A stretch of DNA of 5,857 nt, taken from NCBI GenBank assembly GCA_900321525.1, contig ONWL01000103.1, positions 1 to 5,857 of the forward strand, read 5' to 3'. The notes under the pieces were generated by a model. It saw nothing but the letters and a program-made list of their open reading frames with translations. It searched no databases and had not been told where the DNA came from. Positions 1 to 5,857 of the stretch are shown piece after piece. Position 1 is the first letter of the stretch; each line of letters opens with the position of its first letter. The translations under genes and the position numbers were made by a program. The DNA comes from an uncultured Eubacteriales bacterium (GTDB lineage: Bacteria > Bacillota > Clostridia > Lachnospirales > Lachnospiraceae).

Positions 1-246
1 CAAAAGGAAAAAGTGTTAAGTGATCTACGGAGCAATGATGCTCATCACATTAGCTGGTCTCGAGGTCTGTTTCAATCATTTGTCAGAAAAACGGCCATTC
101 CTCATGAGTTTCAGATGAAAAAAGTGATGATGAGACCGTTTTGCAAGGAATGGTTGTTTTATAACAGAAAAGTAATTGAAATGCCATCGCGTTGGGAATC
201 TATCTTCCCACAAGATGGGATGGATAACCGTGTAATCTGTGTTTCA
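1..246 (+). other. C-terminal (specificity) fragment of a type ISP restriction-modification enzyme
   Basis: The first ~80 codons of the leading frame do not resemble the M16C domain that should precede GAPLKKALLDAG. They match, from memory of the family, the C-terminal region of single-polypeptide type ISP restriction-modification enzymes (LlaBIII-like helicase-nuclease-methylase proteins). Landmarks are ISWSRGL (49-69), the RPFCKEWLFYNR segment (136-171), the EMPSRW..IFP segment (178-210) and NRVICVSG (226-249), where the family normally continues with a short G-S/A-K-x-F segment. In the family this region belongs to the target-recognition/C-terminal part and acts on DNA in the cytoplasm. 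The helicase, nuclease and methylase domains, if present, would lie upstream of the window. The last ~100 residues usual for the family are missing after the junction. The assignment is from motif recall only, without a search. Confidence 0.72.
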
Positions 247-2217
247 GGCGCACCTTTGAAAAAAGCGTTGTTAGATGCCGGCATCGGAAAAGAAGTAGCG
301 GGCGGCTATTCGGATTCCACCTGTCAGCCTTACTTCTCTATTGTGGTGAAAGGGGCGGAAGCGGATCAAAAGGACGAATTTGTTCGTATTATTCGGGGAG
401 AACTGCAAAAAGCTGCCACAGAAGGGTTGAGCCGCAAGAGTTTGCTTGGGGGCATCAACAATATGGAATTCAAAAACAGAGAAGCAGATTATGGAAGATG
501 GCCCAAGGGCTTGATATATGGTCTGAATCTGGAGAACTGGTTTTATGAGGAAACGGCACCACTTCATGTGTTTCATGCAGAACCAATATTTGCACAGTTG
601 CGGGAATCTTTGGAGAGTCGGTATTATGAGGAACTGGTGGAGCAACTGTTAAAGACTACCTATGGTGCGGTGGTAACGGCAGTACCGGAACCGGGACTGT
701 CAGATCGAACGGAAAGAGAAATGGCTGCAAAACTGGCAGAATGCAAAGCAGGTATGACAGAGTCACAGATACAGGAAATCATAGACAATACTGCTGCATT
801 GAAAGCATATCAGGAGGAACCTTCTTCAAAGGAGGCATTGGAAACTATTCCTATGCTGACCAGAGAGGATTTGTCACATGCAGTATTCGAACCTGTTAAT
901 GAATGGAGAACCGTGGGGCAGGATACAAAGGTACTGTTCCATCCGATTTTCACCAATGGAATTGGCTATTTACAAATGATATTTGATGCATCGGCAGTGC
1001 CAACAGAGGATTTGGGGTATTTGTCGCTGCTTGGAGATTTGCTGTCTTTTGTAGATACGGCTCATTACAGTTATGGGGATCTGAGTGATGAGATCAACAT
1101 TCATACAGGGAATCTGGAATTTTCCACAGGAATCCTCAGTAAAGCAAATGACAGCAGAGGGGCAAAAGTTGGACTTTGGGTGGAAACAAAGGTGCTGTAT
1201 CGGGAAATTCCATGGGTACTGAATATGATTCAGGAAATCTTGTTTACGTCAAAGTTCACAGATCAAAAACTGATTCGAAAACTGGTGGCGGAGCAGTACA
1301 GCAAGGAAAAGTCTGCCATGTTGAACAGCGGGCATTCTGTGGCTATGTCAAGGGCTCGTTCCTATTGTTTTGAAGATGCATGGCTGAGTGCCCAGATCAG
1401 TGGTATGGAATATTATGAGTTTATCAAAGATTTGAATCAAAACATAGAGGACCGTATGGGGCTGTTGGTAAACAAGTTCCATACCATCTTAGAACAGGTT
1501 ATCTGCAAAGATCGCTTGTTCATTGGATTTACTGCAGATGAAGAAGGCATGCAGACATTAGAACAACCATTGGCAGCATTTGCACAAGCATTACCGGCGC
1601 AGGCATTGCCAGATGCCCCTCGCAAGTATGTTCTTTCTGTGAAAAATGAGGGATTTGGAACGGCTTCCCAGGTACAGTATGTAGCCAGGGTAGGCGAATT
1701 CCGTCAGGCAGGCTATGCATATACAGGTGCCATGCAGGTATTCCGTACCATTATGAATTATGATTATCTGTGGATCAAGCTTCGAATGCAGGGCGGTGCC
1801 TATGGCTGCTTTGCCCAGTTGAACCGGAAAGGAAACGGTTATTTCTGTTCCTATCGGGATCCCAATCTGAAAGAGACCAATGACATCTATGACACTATTC
1901 CGGCGTATTTGGAGCAGTTTGATGTAGATGAGCGGGATATGACCAGGTTTATCATCGGTACCATCAGTGAAATGGATGTGCCATTGACGCCATCTATGAA
2001 GGGGGCTATTTCTACCAGTCGGTATCTGAACGGACTGACCGTGGAAGAGTGTCGCAGAGAGCGGGAAGAAGTGCTGAACTGTACGGTAGAGGATATTCGG
2101 GCACTGGCGGAACCAGTACGGGCAATGTTAGACCAACAGGTACTTTGCGTGGTGGGAAATGCACAGAAAGTCGAGGAAACTGAAGGCCTGTTTATGGAGA
2201 AGAGAATACTGAACTAA
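1..2217 (+). CDS. Chimeric ORF: type ISP restriction enzyme fragment joined in frame to the C-terminal two-thirds of an M16C insulinase-family metallopeptidase (5' partial)
   Basis: The frame is open from the first base, so the start lies outside the window; the GTG at 13 is internal and has no convincing ribosome binding site. From about 247 (GAPLKKALLDAGIG) to the stop, the protein is recognisably a presequence-protease/insulinase-like M16C peptidase. These are clamshell zinc proteases of about 970 residues that degrade peptides. The M16C-associated linker lies at about 646-873 (VVTAVPEPGL ... IPMLTREDL), followed by the third and fourth M16 domains. The substrate-binding segment KLRMQGGAYG is at 1777-1806, close to the usual R/Y motif. 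The zinc-binding HxxEH motif lives in the first domain of the family and is absent here, because residues before the junction come from another protein. As assembled, the product should lack protease activity. The C-terminal end looks complete. It lies 15 nt upstream of era. Family assignment of the C-terminal part is firm; whether the fusion is real is open. Confidence 0.85.
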   Translation, partial: QKEKVLSDLRSNDAHHISWSRGLFQSFVRKTAIPHEFQMKKVMMRPFCKEWLFYNRKVIEMPSRWESIFPQDGMDNRVICVSGAPLKKALLDAGIGKEVAGGYSDSTCQPYFSIVVKGAEADQKDEFVRIIRGELQKAATEGLSRKSLLGGINNMEFKNREADYGRWPKGLIYGLNLENWFYEETAPLHVFHAEPIFAQLRESLESRYYEELVEQLLKTTYGAVVTAVPEPGLSDRTEREMAAKLAECKAGMTESQIQEIIDNTAALKAYQEEPSSKEALETIPMLTREDLSHAVFEPVNEWRTVGQDTKVLFHPIFTNGIGYLQMIFDASAVPTEDLGYLSLLGDLLSFVDTAHYSYGDLSDEINIHTGNLEFSTGILSKANDSRGAKVGLWVETKVLYREIPWVLNMIQEILFTSKFTDQKLIRKLVAEQYSKEKSAMLNSGHSVAMSRARSYCFEDAWLSAQISGMEYYEFIKDLNQNIEDRMGLLVNKFHTILEQVICKDRLFIGFTADEEGMQTLEQPLAAFAQALPAQALPDAPRKYVLSVKNEGFGTASQVQYVARVGEFRQAGYAYTGAMQVFRTIMNYDYLWIKLRMQGGAYGCFAQLNRKGNGYFCSYRDPNLKETNDIYDTIPAYLEQFDVDERDMTRFIIGTISEMDVPLTPSMKGAISTSRYLNGLTVEECRREREEVLNCTVEDIRALAEPVRAMLDQQVLCVVGNAQKVEETEGLFMEKRILN

Positions 2218-2222
2218 AGAAT

Positions 2223-2226
2223 GGAG
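2223..2226 (+). promoter_or_regulatory. Ribosome binding site deciding the era start
   Basis: GGAG sits 6 nt before the ATG at 2233. It overlaps the earlier in-frame ATG at 2221, which itself has only weak purine-rich sequence upstream and falls 3 nt after the previous stop. This favours the 2233 start. Confidence 0.6.
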
Positions 2227-2232
2227 CGTACT

Positions 2233-3150
2233 ATGACAGAAACAACAAAATCCGGTTTTGTAACATTGGTGGGGAGACCAAATGTAGGGAAATCTACGTT
2301 AATGAACCACCTCATCAAACAAAAAATTGCGATCACATCTGCGAAACCCCAAACCACCAGAAACCGGATTCAGACGGTATATACCGATGAACGGGGACAG
2401 ATTATTTTTCTGGATACCCCAGGCATCCAAAAAGCCAAGAACAAGCTGGGGGAATATATGGAAACTGTGGTGAATCAGACCATAGGAGATGTGGATGTGA
2501 TCTTGTGGCTGGTAGAGGCATCCAAGTTTATCGGCAAAAATGACAGAGCCATTGCAGAGCGGTTGAGCAAGTCCAAAATACCAGTCATTCTGATCGTCAA
2601 CAAAGTGGATCTGGTGCAGAAAAAGGAACTGCCGGAAATCATACAAGGCTTTCGGCAGCTATGCACGGTGGCAGAGGTGGTACCGGTTTCTGCTTTGCGT
2701 GGTGTCAATGTAGATACAGTACTGGATACCATTTTTCAGTATCTGCCTTACGGTCCGCTGTACTATGATGAGGATACGGTAACAGATCAGCCCATGCGCC
2801 AGATTGTGGCAGAGATGATTCGGGAAAAGGCATTGCGTCTGTTACAGGATGAGGTGCCCCATGGTATTGCTGTCACCATTGAAAAGATGCGGGAACGTCC
2901 GGATGGCAGTATTATGGACATTGAAGCCTCTATCATTTGTGAGAAGAATTCTCATAAAGGCATTGTCATTGGCAAAAATGGTGCCATGTTGAAGAAGATT
3001 GGTTCACAGGCAAGAATAGATGCAGAGGATATGTTGGAGATGCAGGTGAATTTGAAACTATGGGTGAAAGTACGAAAAGAGTGGAGAGATAACGATTTGC
3101 TAGTCAGAAATTATGGATATGACAGCGGTCAATTGAAAAAGAATCGGTAA
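2233..3150 (+). CDS. era: GTPase Era
   Basis: Era is an essential Ras-like GTPase that binds the 3' end of 16S rRNA through a KH domain and assists maturation of the 30S ribosomal subunit, partly at the membrane. All landmarks are visible in the 305-residue product, the usual family length: G1 P-loop GRPNVGKS (14-21), G2 QTTRNR (40-45), G3 DTPG (61-64), G4 NKVD (123-126) and G5 SAL (153-155). The C-terminal KH domain carries VIGKNGAMLKKIG (245-257) with its GxxG loop, and the protein ends in the typical LLVRNYGYD stretch. The ATG at 2233 is preferred over an in-frame ATG at 2221 because of its GGAG site; the upstream choice would add four residues. The gene follows the M16C frame by 15 nt and precedes recO by 24 nt, so co-transcription is likely. 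No missing residues or frameshifts are seen. Confidence 0.97.
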   Translation: MTETTKSGFVTLVGRPNVGKSTLMNHLIKQKIAITSAKPQTTRNRIQTVYTDERGQIIFLDTPGIQKAKNKLGEYMETVVNQTIGDVDVILWLVEASKFIGKNDRAIAERLSKSKIPVILIVNKVDLVQKKELPEIIQGFRQLCTVAEVVPVSALRGVNVDTVLDTIFQYLPYGPLYYDEDTVTDQPMRQIVAEMIREKALRLLQDEVPHGIAVTIEKMRERPDGSIMDIEASIICEKNSHKGIVIGKNGAMLKKIGSQARIDAEDMLEMQVNLKLWVKVRKEWRDNDLLVRNYGYDSGQLKKNR

Positions 3151-3163
3151 GCATAGAATGGTC

Positions 3164-3169
3164 AGGTGG
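3164..3169 (+). promoter_or_regulatory. Ribosome binding site deciding the recO start
   Basis: AGGTGG lies 5 nt before the ATG at 3175. Two in-frame GTG codons at 3166 and 3169 overlap this site and so are unlikely starts. Confidence 0.65.
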
Positions 3170-3174
3170 TGCAT

Positions 3175-3921
3175 ATGGAAGGTACGATAGAAGCGGATGG
3201 TGTGGTGCTTTCTTCCATGCCGGTAGGAGAATATGACAGGCGGCTGTTGCTGCTGACGAAGGAAAGGGGAAAAATCAGTGCCTTTGCCAGAGGCGCTAGA
3301 AAACCGGGCAATCCCCTGCTGGCAGCATCCAGACCCTGTACTTTTGGCACATACCGGTTGTATGAGGGCAGAAGTTCTTATACAGTTCAAGGTATGACAC
3401 CAGTACGTTATTTTGAGGAGCTGGCGCAGGACATTGTAGGCATGACTTATGCATCCTATTTTCTGGAACTGGCAGATTATTATGCCAGAGAAGGTGTGGA
3501 TGGGACAGACATGATCAATCTGCTTTTCCTTACATTGAAAGCGTTGTTGAAAGAGCAGATAGATAATGAACTGATTCGAACTATATACGAGCTGCGCCTC
3601 ATGGGCATCAATGGAGAAGCACCGCAGTTGTTTGTCTGTGGCACCTGCGGAAAGGAACTGACAGCAGGTCACTACAGCAGGATCAAAAGCAGCATGTATT
3701 GCCCCGATTGCAGTCTGACACAGCCGGGAATCAGTCAGCTGTCAGAAGGGGTAGTCTATACATTACAGTATATTCTCACTGCACCATTATCGAAATTGTT
3801 TGCGTTTTCTCTGGCAGAACCAGTTTTTTTGCAGGTCAAAAAGGTGGTGCAGCAGCATTTGAACCGGTATATTGAAAAAGAATTTCATTCTCTGGCAGTG
3901 TTAGATGCAATAACTACTTGA
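3175..3921 (+). CDS. recO: DNA repair protein RecO
   Basis: RecO works with RecR to load RecA onto SSB-covered single-stranded DNA and anneals complementary strands in the RecF recombination pathway. The 248-residue product has the family's usual length and architecture. An N-terminal OB fold spans about residues 1-80 (ADGVVLSS..VGEYDRRLLLLT, then KISAFARGARKPGNPL). A helical middle region follows. A zinc-ribbon-like site with four cysteines at 155, 158, 176 and 179 (CGTC ... CPDC) is intact, then a helical tail. The ATG at 3175 is chosen for its AGGTGG site. The era-recO arrangement with a short gap is common in Firmicutes and implies shared transcription. The stop codon overlaps the -35 of a promoter candidate for the next gene. 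Confidence 0.96.
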   Translation: MEGTIEADGVVLSSMPVGEYDRRLLLLTKERGKISAFARGARKPGNPLLAASRPCTFGTYRLYEGRSSYTVQGMTPVRYFEELAQDIVGMTYASYFLELADYYAREGVDGTDMINLLFLTLKALLKEQIDNELIRTIYELRLMGINGEAPQLFVCGTCGKELTAGHYSRIKSSMYCPDCSLTQPGISQLSEGVVYTLQYILTAPLSKLFAFSLAEPVFLQVKKVVQQHLNRYIEKEFHSLAVLDAITT

Positions 3922-3946
3922 AAATTTTCCAAATAAAGGGTAAAAT
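3918..3946 (+). promoter_or_regulatory. Putative sigma-A promoter for the lipoprotein gene
   Basis: TTGAAA (3918-3923) and TAAAAT (3941-3946) each match the housekeeping consensus at five of six positions and are separated by exactly 17 nt. The -35 overlaps the recO stop codon. Transcription would be expected to start at about 3952-3954, giving a leader of about 100 nt before the lipoprotein start. Prediction from sequence only. Confidence 0.6.
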
Positions 3947-3957
3947 GGCTATAACTA

Positions 3958-4001
3958 TTGTCGGGATACTGATGAGAAAATCAGCAAATAAAATCCGGCA
4001 A
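3958..4001 (+). promoter_or_regulatory. Leader hairpin 1 upstream of the lipoprotein gene
   Basis: An outer stem pairs 3958-3967 with 3993-4001: nine pairs with one G-T wobble and one bulged G at 3965. It encloses an inner perfect 5-bp stem CTGAT/ATCAG (3969-3973 with 3980-3984). It starts only about 5 nt after the predicted transcription start. No T-run follows, so it does not look like an intrinsic terminator. The role is unknown; it could stabilise the mRNA or be a binding site. Confidence 0.4.
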
Positions 4002-4006
4002 CAAGA

Positions 4007-4040
4007 ATTTCTGTTCTGTCAAAAGGACAGAGATAGAAGT
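4007..4040 (+). promoter_or_regulatory. Leader hairpin 2 just upstream of the lipoprotein ribosome binding site
   Basis: The perfect core TCTGTC/GACAGA (4015-4020 with 4026-4031) closes an AAAAG loop. Beyond a bulged G at 4032 the stem continues, pairing 4007-4014 with 4033-4040, two of these being G-T wobbles. That totals about 14 pairs. It ends 3 nt before the CGGAGG site at 4044-4049, so it could affect translation initiation. No T-run follows, which argues against a terminator. Confidence 0.45.
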
Positions 4041-4043
4041 GTG

Positions 4044-4049
4044 CGGAGG
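4044..4049 (+). promoter_or_regulatory. Ribosome binding site of the lipoprotein gene
   Basis: CGGAGG ends 6 nt before the ATG at 4056. This fixes the start well inside the longer open frame, which begins at a TTG at 3918 with no such site. A lipoprotein signal peptide begins exactly at this ATG. Confidence 0.8.
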
Positions 4050-4055
4050 TTATGT

Positions 4056-4706
4056 ATGAGTAGGAAGATAAGTATTCTCCTGTTATGCTGCCTTTTGGGA
4101 TGTTTCTGGGTTGGCTGCAGCAGAGTCAGCAGCGCAGATGTCAAGACCATCCTGAAGGCAATGGCAGAGAATGGAGATCAGACAAGTGTGCTCATCCAGA
4201 GGGACAATACCTTTACGGATGTGATCACAGAAAGCTTTTCAGAGGAATATTATGATTTTGATGAATTAAAACAGGTCATAGAATCGGAAATTAGTGCATA
4301 TAATGCAGCTCACCAGACAGCAGAAGGTGCAGATGATCTCATTGAACTTGCCAGCATTGAGCGAGTAGAGGACAATGTGGTACTGGCATTGAAGTACAGA
4401 CAGTGGGAGGCATTACAGGAGTATAGTGCAGATGAGGCATTTGCCAATGCCCAGATGACCATTCAGACAGTTGTCAATGGGATGACATTGGAAGAGGCAT
4501 ATGTAGATGCGGAAGGTAAGGCTGTAGATAAAGTAGAGTTAAACAGCAGTGCCATTCAAAAAGGGTATCGTAAGATTACTGCTTCCGGTCAGGCAATGAC
4601 TGTTTATCTGGAAAATCCGGTGGTCTGTGCCACAGACAATGTGACCATCGTAGATGAATACATGGTACAGATTCCAGAAGAGGCTTGTATTGTGGTAGTA
4701 CATTGA
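4056..4706 (+). CDS. Small secreted lipoprotein of unknown function
   Basis: The 216-residue product begins with a lipoprotein signal peptide: MSRK, a hydrophobic stretch at residues 5-19, and two possible lipobox cysteines. LLGC at 13-16 fits the consensus better at position -3; WVGC at 18-21 leaves a longer hydrophobic core. The mature protein should be anchored to the outer face of the cytoplasmic membrane. The rest is acidic, with a region around residues 45-85 (TSVLIQRDNTFTDVI, then SEEYYDFDELKQVIESEI and AYNA). I recall this pattern from uncharacterised lipoproteins of Lachnospiraceae beside recO and the glycyl-tRNA synthetase gene, but I cannot name a family or function. No catalytic motif or extra membrane segment is visible. 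It appears to have its own promoter (3918-3946) and a folded leader. Tandem TGA stops close it. Confidence 0.85.
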   Translation: MSRKISILLLCCLLGCFWVGCSRVSSADVKTILKAMAENGDQTSVLIQRDNTFTDVITESFSEEYYDFDELKQVIESEISAYNAAHQTAEGADDLIELASIERVEDNVVLALKYRQWEALQEYSADEAFANAQMTIQTVVNGMTLEEAYVDAEGKAVDKVELNSSAIQKGYRKITASGQAMTVYLENPVVCATDNVTIVDEYMVQIPEEACIVVVH

Positions 4707-4776
4707 TGAGTCAAACGGCAGCAAGTGAAGCTCATACAGAAAATGCATGAATGGATTATTTAGTATAAAAGATTGT

Positions 4777-4781
4777 GAGGA
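4777..4781 (+). promoter_or_regulatory. Ribosome binding site of the glycyl-tRNA synthetase gene
   Basis: GAGGA lies 9 nt before the GTG at 4791. The 84-nt gap before the gene (4707-4790) shows no intrinsic terminator and no T-box antiterminator bulge sequence. A TATAAA at 4764-4769 lacks a matching -35. Confidence 0.65.
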
Positions 4782-4790
4782 CATAGAGCA

Positions 4791-5857
4791 GTGGAAAATA
4801 CAGCAAAGACAATGGAGAAGATCGTAGCACTGGCAAAGGCAAGAGGATTTGTATATCCGGGTTCTGAAATTTACGGTGGTCTGGCCAATACCTGGGATTA
4901 TGGAAATCTGGGTGTAGAGCTGAAGAATAATGTAAAGAAAGCATGGTGGCAGAAGTTCGTACAGGAGAGCCCATACAATGTAGGAGTGGATTGTGCGATT
5001 TTGATGAATCCACAGACATGGGTGGCATCCGGACATTTAGGCGGATTTTCTGATCCGTTGATGGATTGTAAGAGCTGTCATGAGCGTTTCCGTGCAGATA
5101 AGCTGATCGAGGATTATATGGCAGAACAGAACATCCAGATCGAGGGTTCTGTAGATGGATGGTCTCAGGAACAGATGAAGGCATACATTGACGAGAAGGA
5201 GATCTGCTGTCCATCTTGCGGCAAGAAAGACTGGACCGATATTCGTCAGTTTAACTTGATGTTCAAGACATTCCAGGGAGTGACGGAAGATGCGAAAAAC
5301 ACAGTATATCTTCGTCCGGAGACTGCACAGGGCATTTTTGTCAACTTCAAGAATGTACAGCGTACTTCCCGTAAGAAAGTACCGTTTGGTATCGCCCAGA
5401 TCGGCAAGTCATTCCGAAATGAAATTACGCCAGGTAACTTCACATTCCGTACCAGAGAGTTTGAGCAGATGGAATTAGAGTTTTTCTGCAAGCCGGACAC
5501 GGATCTGGAGTGGTTTGCATACTGGAAGAATACTTGTATCAATTGGTTGCAGACATTGGGCATTAAGGAAGAGGAGATGCGTGTTCGTGACCATTCTCCA
5601 GAGGAGTTAAGTTTCTATTCCAAGGCAACCAGCGACATTGAGTTCCTGTTCCCATTTGGATGGGGAGAACTATGGGGCATTGCCGATAGAACCAATTATG
5701 ACCTGACCCAGCACCAGAATACATCCGGTGAGGATATGAGCTATTTTGATGATGAGGCGAAGGAAAAATACATTCCGTTTGTCATCGAGCCATCTCTGGG
5801 TGCAGATCGTGTGACATTGGCGTTCTTGTGTGCTGCATATGACGAGGAAACCTTAGA
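4791..5857 (+). CDS. glyQS: Glycine--tRNA ligase, single-chain dimeric type (3' partial)
   Basis: This class II enzyme charges tRNA-Gly with glycine using ATP in the cytoplasm; the gene is also annotated glyS. The frame runs off the right edge after about 355 codons of an expected ~460, so the C-terminal anticodon-binding domain is outside the window. Visible landmarks include the N-terminal MEKIVALAKARGFVYPGSEI (residues 8-27) and GLANTWDYGNLGVELKNN (30-47). Two CxxC pairs at 93/96 and 140/143 are probably zinc ligands. LRPETAQGIF lies at 174-183, class II motif 2 at FRNEITPGNFTFRTREFEQ (208-226) and motif 3 at EPSLGADR (333-340). The GTG start has a GAGGA site 9 nt upstream; an ATG at 4812 is possible but would trim seven residues. 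It sits 84 nt after the lipoprotein gene with no terminator between, so partial co-transcription is likely. Confidence 0.97.
   Translation, partial: MENTAKTMEKIVALAKARGFVYPGSEIYGGLANTWDYGNLGVELKNNVKKAWWQKFVQESPYNVGVDCAILMNPQTWVASGHLGGFSDPLMDCKSCHERFRADKLIEDYMAEQNIQIEGSVDGWSQEQMKAYIDEKEICCPSCGKKDWTDIRQFNLMFKTFQGVTEDAKNTVYLRPETAQGIFVNFKNVQRTSRKKVPFGIAQIGKSFRNEITPGNFTFRTREFEQMELEFFCKPDTDLEWFAYWKNTCINWLQTLGIKEEEMRVRDHSPEELSFYSKATSDIEFLFPFGWGELWGIADRTNYDLTQHQNTSGEDMSYFDDEAKEKYIPFVIEPSLGADRVTLAFLCAAYDEETL

Noticed and set aside
13..15. GTG at 13 as the true start of the first gene.
   Set aside because: The frame is open upstream to base 1, and the sequence on both sides of the GTG reads as the interior of a longer restriction-enzyme domain.
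3100..3672. A 190-codon open frame on the minus strand opposite recO.
   Set aside because: It is antisense to intact, recognisable era and recO coding sequence, and its composition resembles a shadow frame.
3969..3984. CTGATGAG resembling the CUGAUGA core of a hammerhead ribozyme.
   Set aside because: No correctly placed GAAA box after a stem II and no cleavage-site/stem I arrangement could be found; the bases are better explained by a simple CTGAT/ATCAG stem.
3918..4055. An in-frame N-terminal extension of the lipoprotein ORF starting at TTG 3918 (46 extra residues).
   Set aside because: There is no ribosome binding site for it. The extension overlaps the promoter candidate and hairpins, and the signal peptide and CGGAGG site both point to ATG 4056.
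4703..4735. Possible terminator after the lipoprotein gene (TTGA/TCAA at 4703-4714, or ATGAG/CTCAT pairing 4706-4710 with 4731-4735).
   Set aside because: The stems are only 4-5 bp, one has a 20-nt loop, and no T-run follows.
4764..4769. TATAAA as a -10 box of a glyQS promoter.
   Set aside because: No -35-like hexamer lies 16-18 nt upstream and there is no extended -10 TG.
4539..5214. Long open frames on the minus strand opposite the lipoprotein end and the glycyl-tRNA synthetase (4539-5036 and 4756-5214).
   Set aside because: They lie antisense to clearly conserved coding sequence, their translations resemble no family I know, and they look like codon-bias shadows.

Overview
The window looks like chromosomal DNA from a Clostridia bacterium, most likely a member of the Lachnospiraceae. 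This rests on the moderate GC content, strong GGAGG-type ribosome binding sites, a single-chain dimeric-type glycyl-tRNA synthetase, and the gene order M16C peptidase, era, recO, small lipoprotein, glycyl-tRNA synthetase, which I recall from that family. All genes are on the + strand and closely packed.

Layout: 1-2217 is an open frame running in from the left edge. Its last ~650 codons are the C-terminal two-thirds of an M16C (insulinase/PreP-like) metallopeptidase. Its first ~80 codons are not M16C at all and read as the C-terminal specificity part of a type ISP restriction-modification enzyme (LlaBIII-like). The two meet in frame at about 241-252, so this is either a real gene fusion or rearrangement or an assembly chimera. 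Next come era (2233-3150, ribosome-associated GTPase) and recO (3175-3921, recombination mediator with a Cys4 zinc site). A sigma-A-type promoter candidate overlaps the recO stop codon. It is followed by a ~100-nt leader containing two imperfect hairpins, then a small secreted lipoprotein of unknown function (4056-4706). The window ends inside a class II glycyl-tRNA synthetase (4791-5857, about three quarters present).

era, recO and the tRNA synthetase are ordinary housekeeping genes for ribosome maturation, recombination repair and translation. The lipoprotein appears to have its own promoter, which may also feed glyQS because no terminator is visible between them. The strongest item for a second look is the restriction-enzyme/peptidase junction at the left end. 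The second is the promoter plus structured leader in front of the lipoprotein. I see no mobile element, CRISPR array, tRNA or rRNA.
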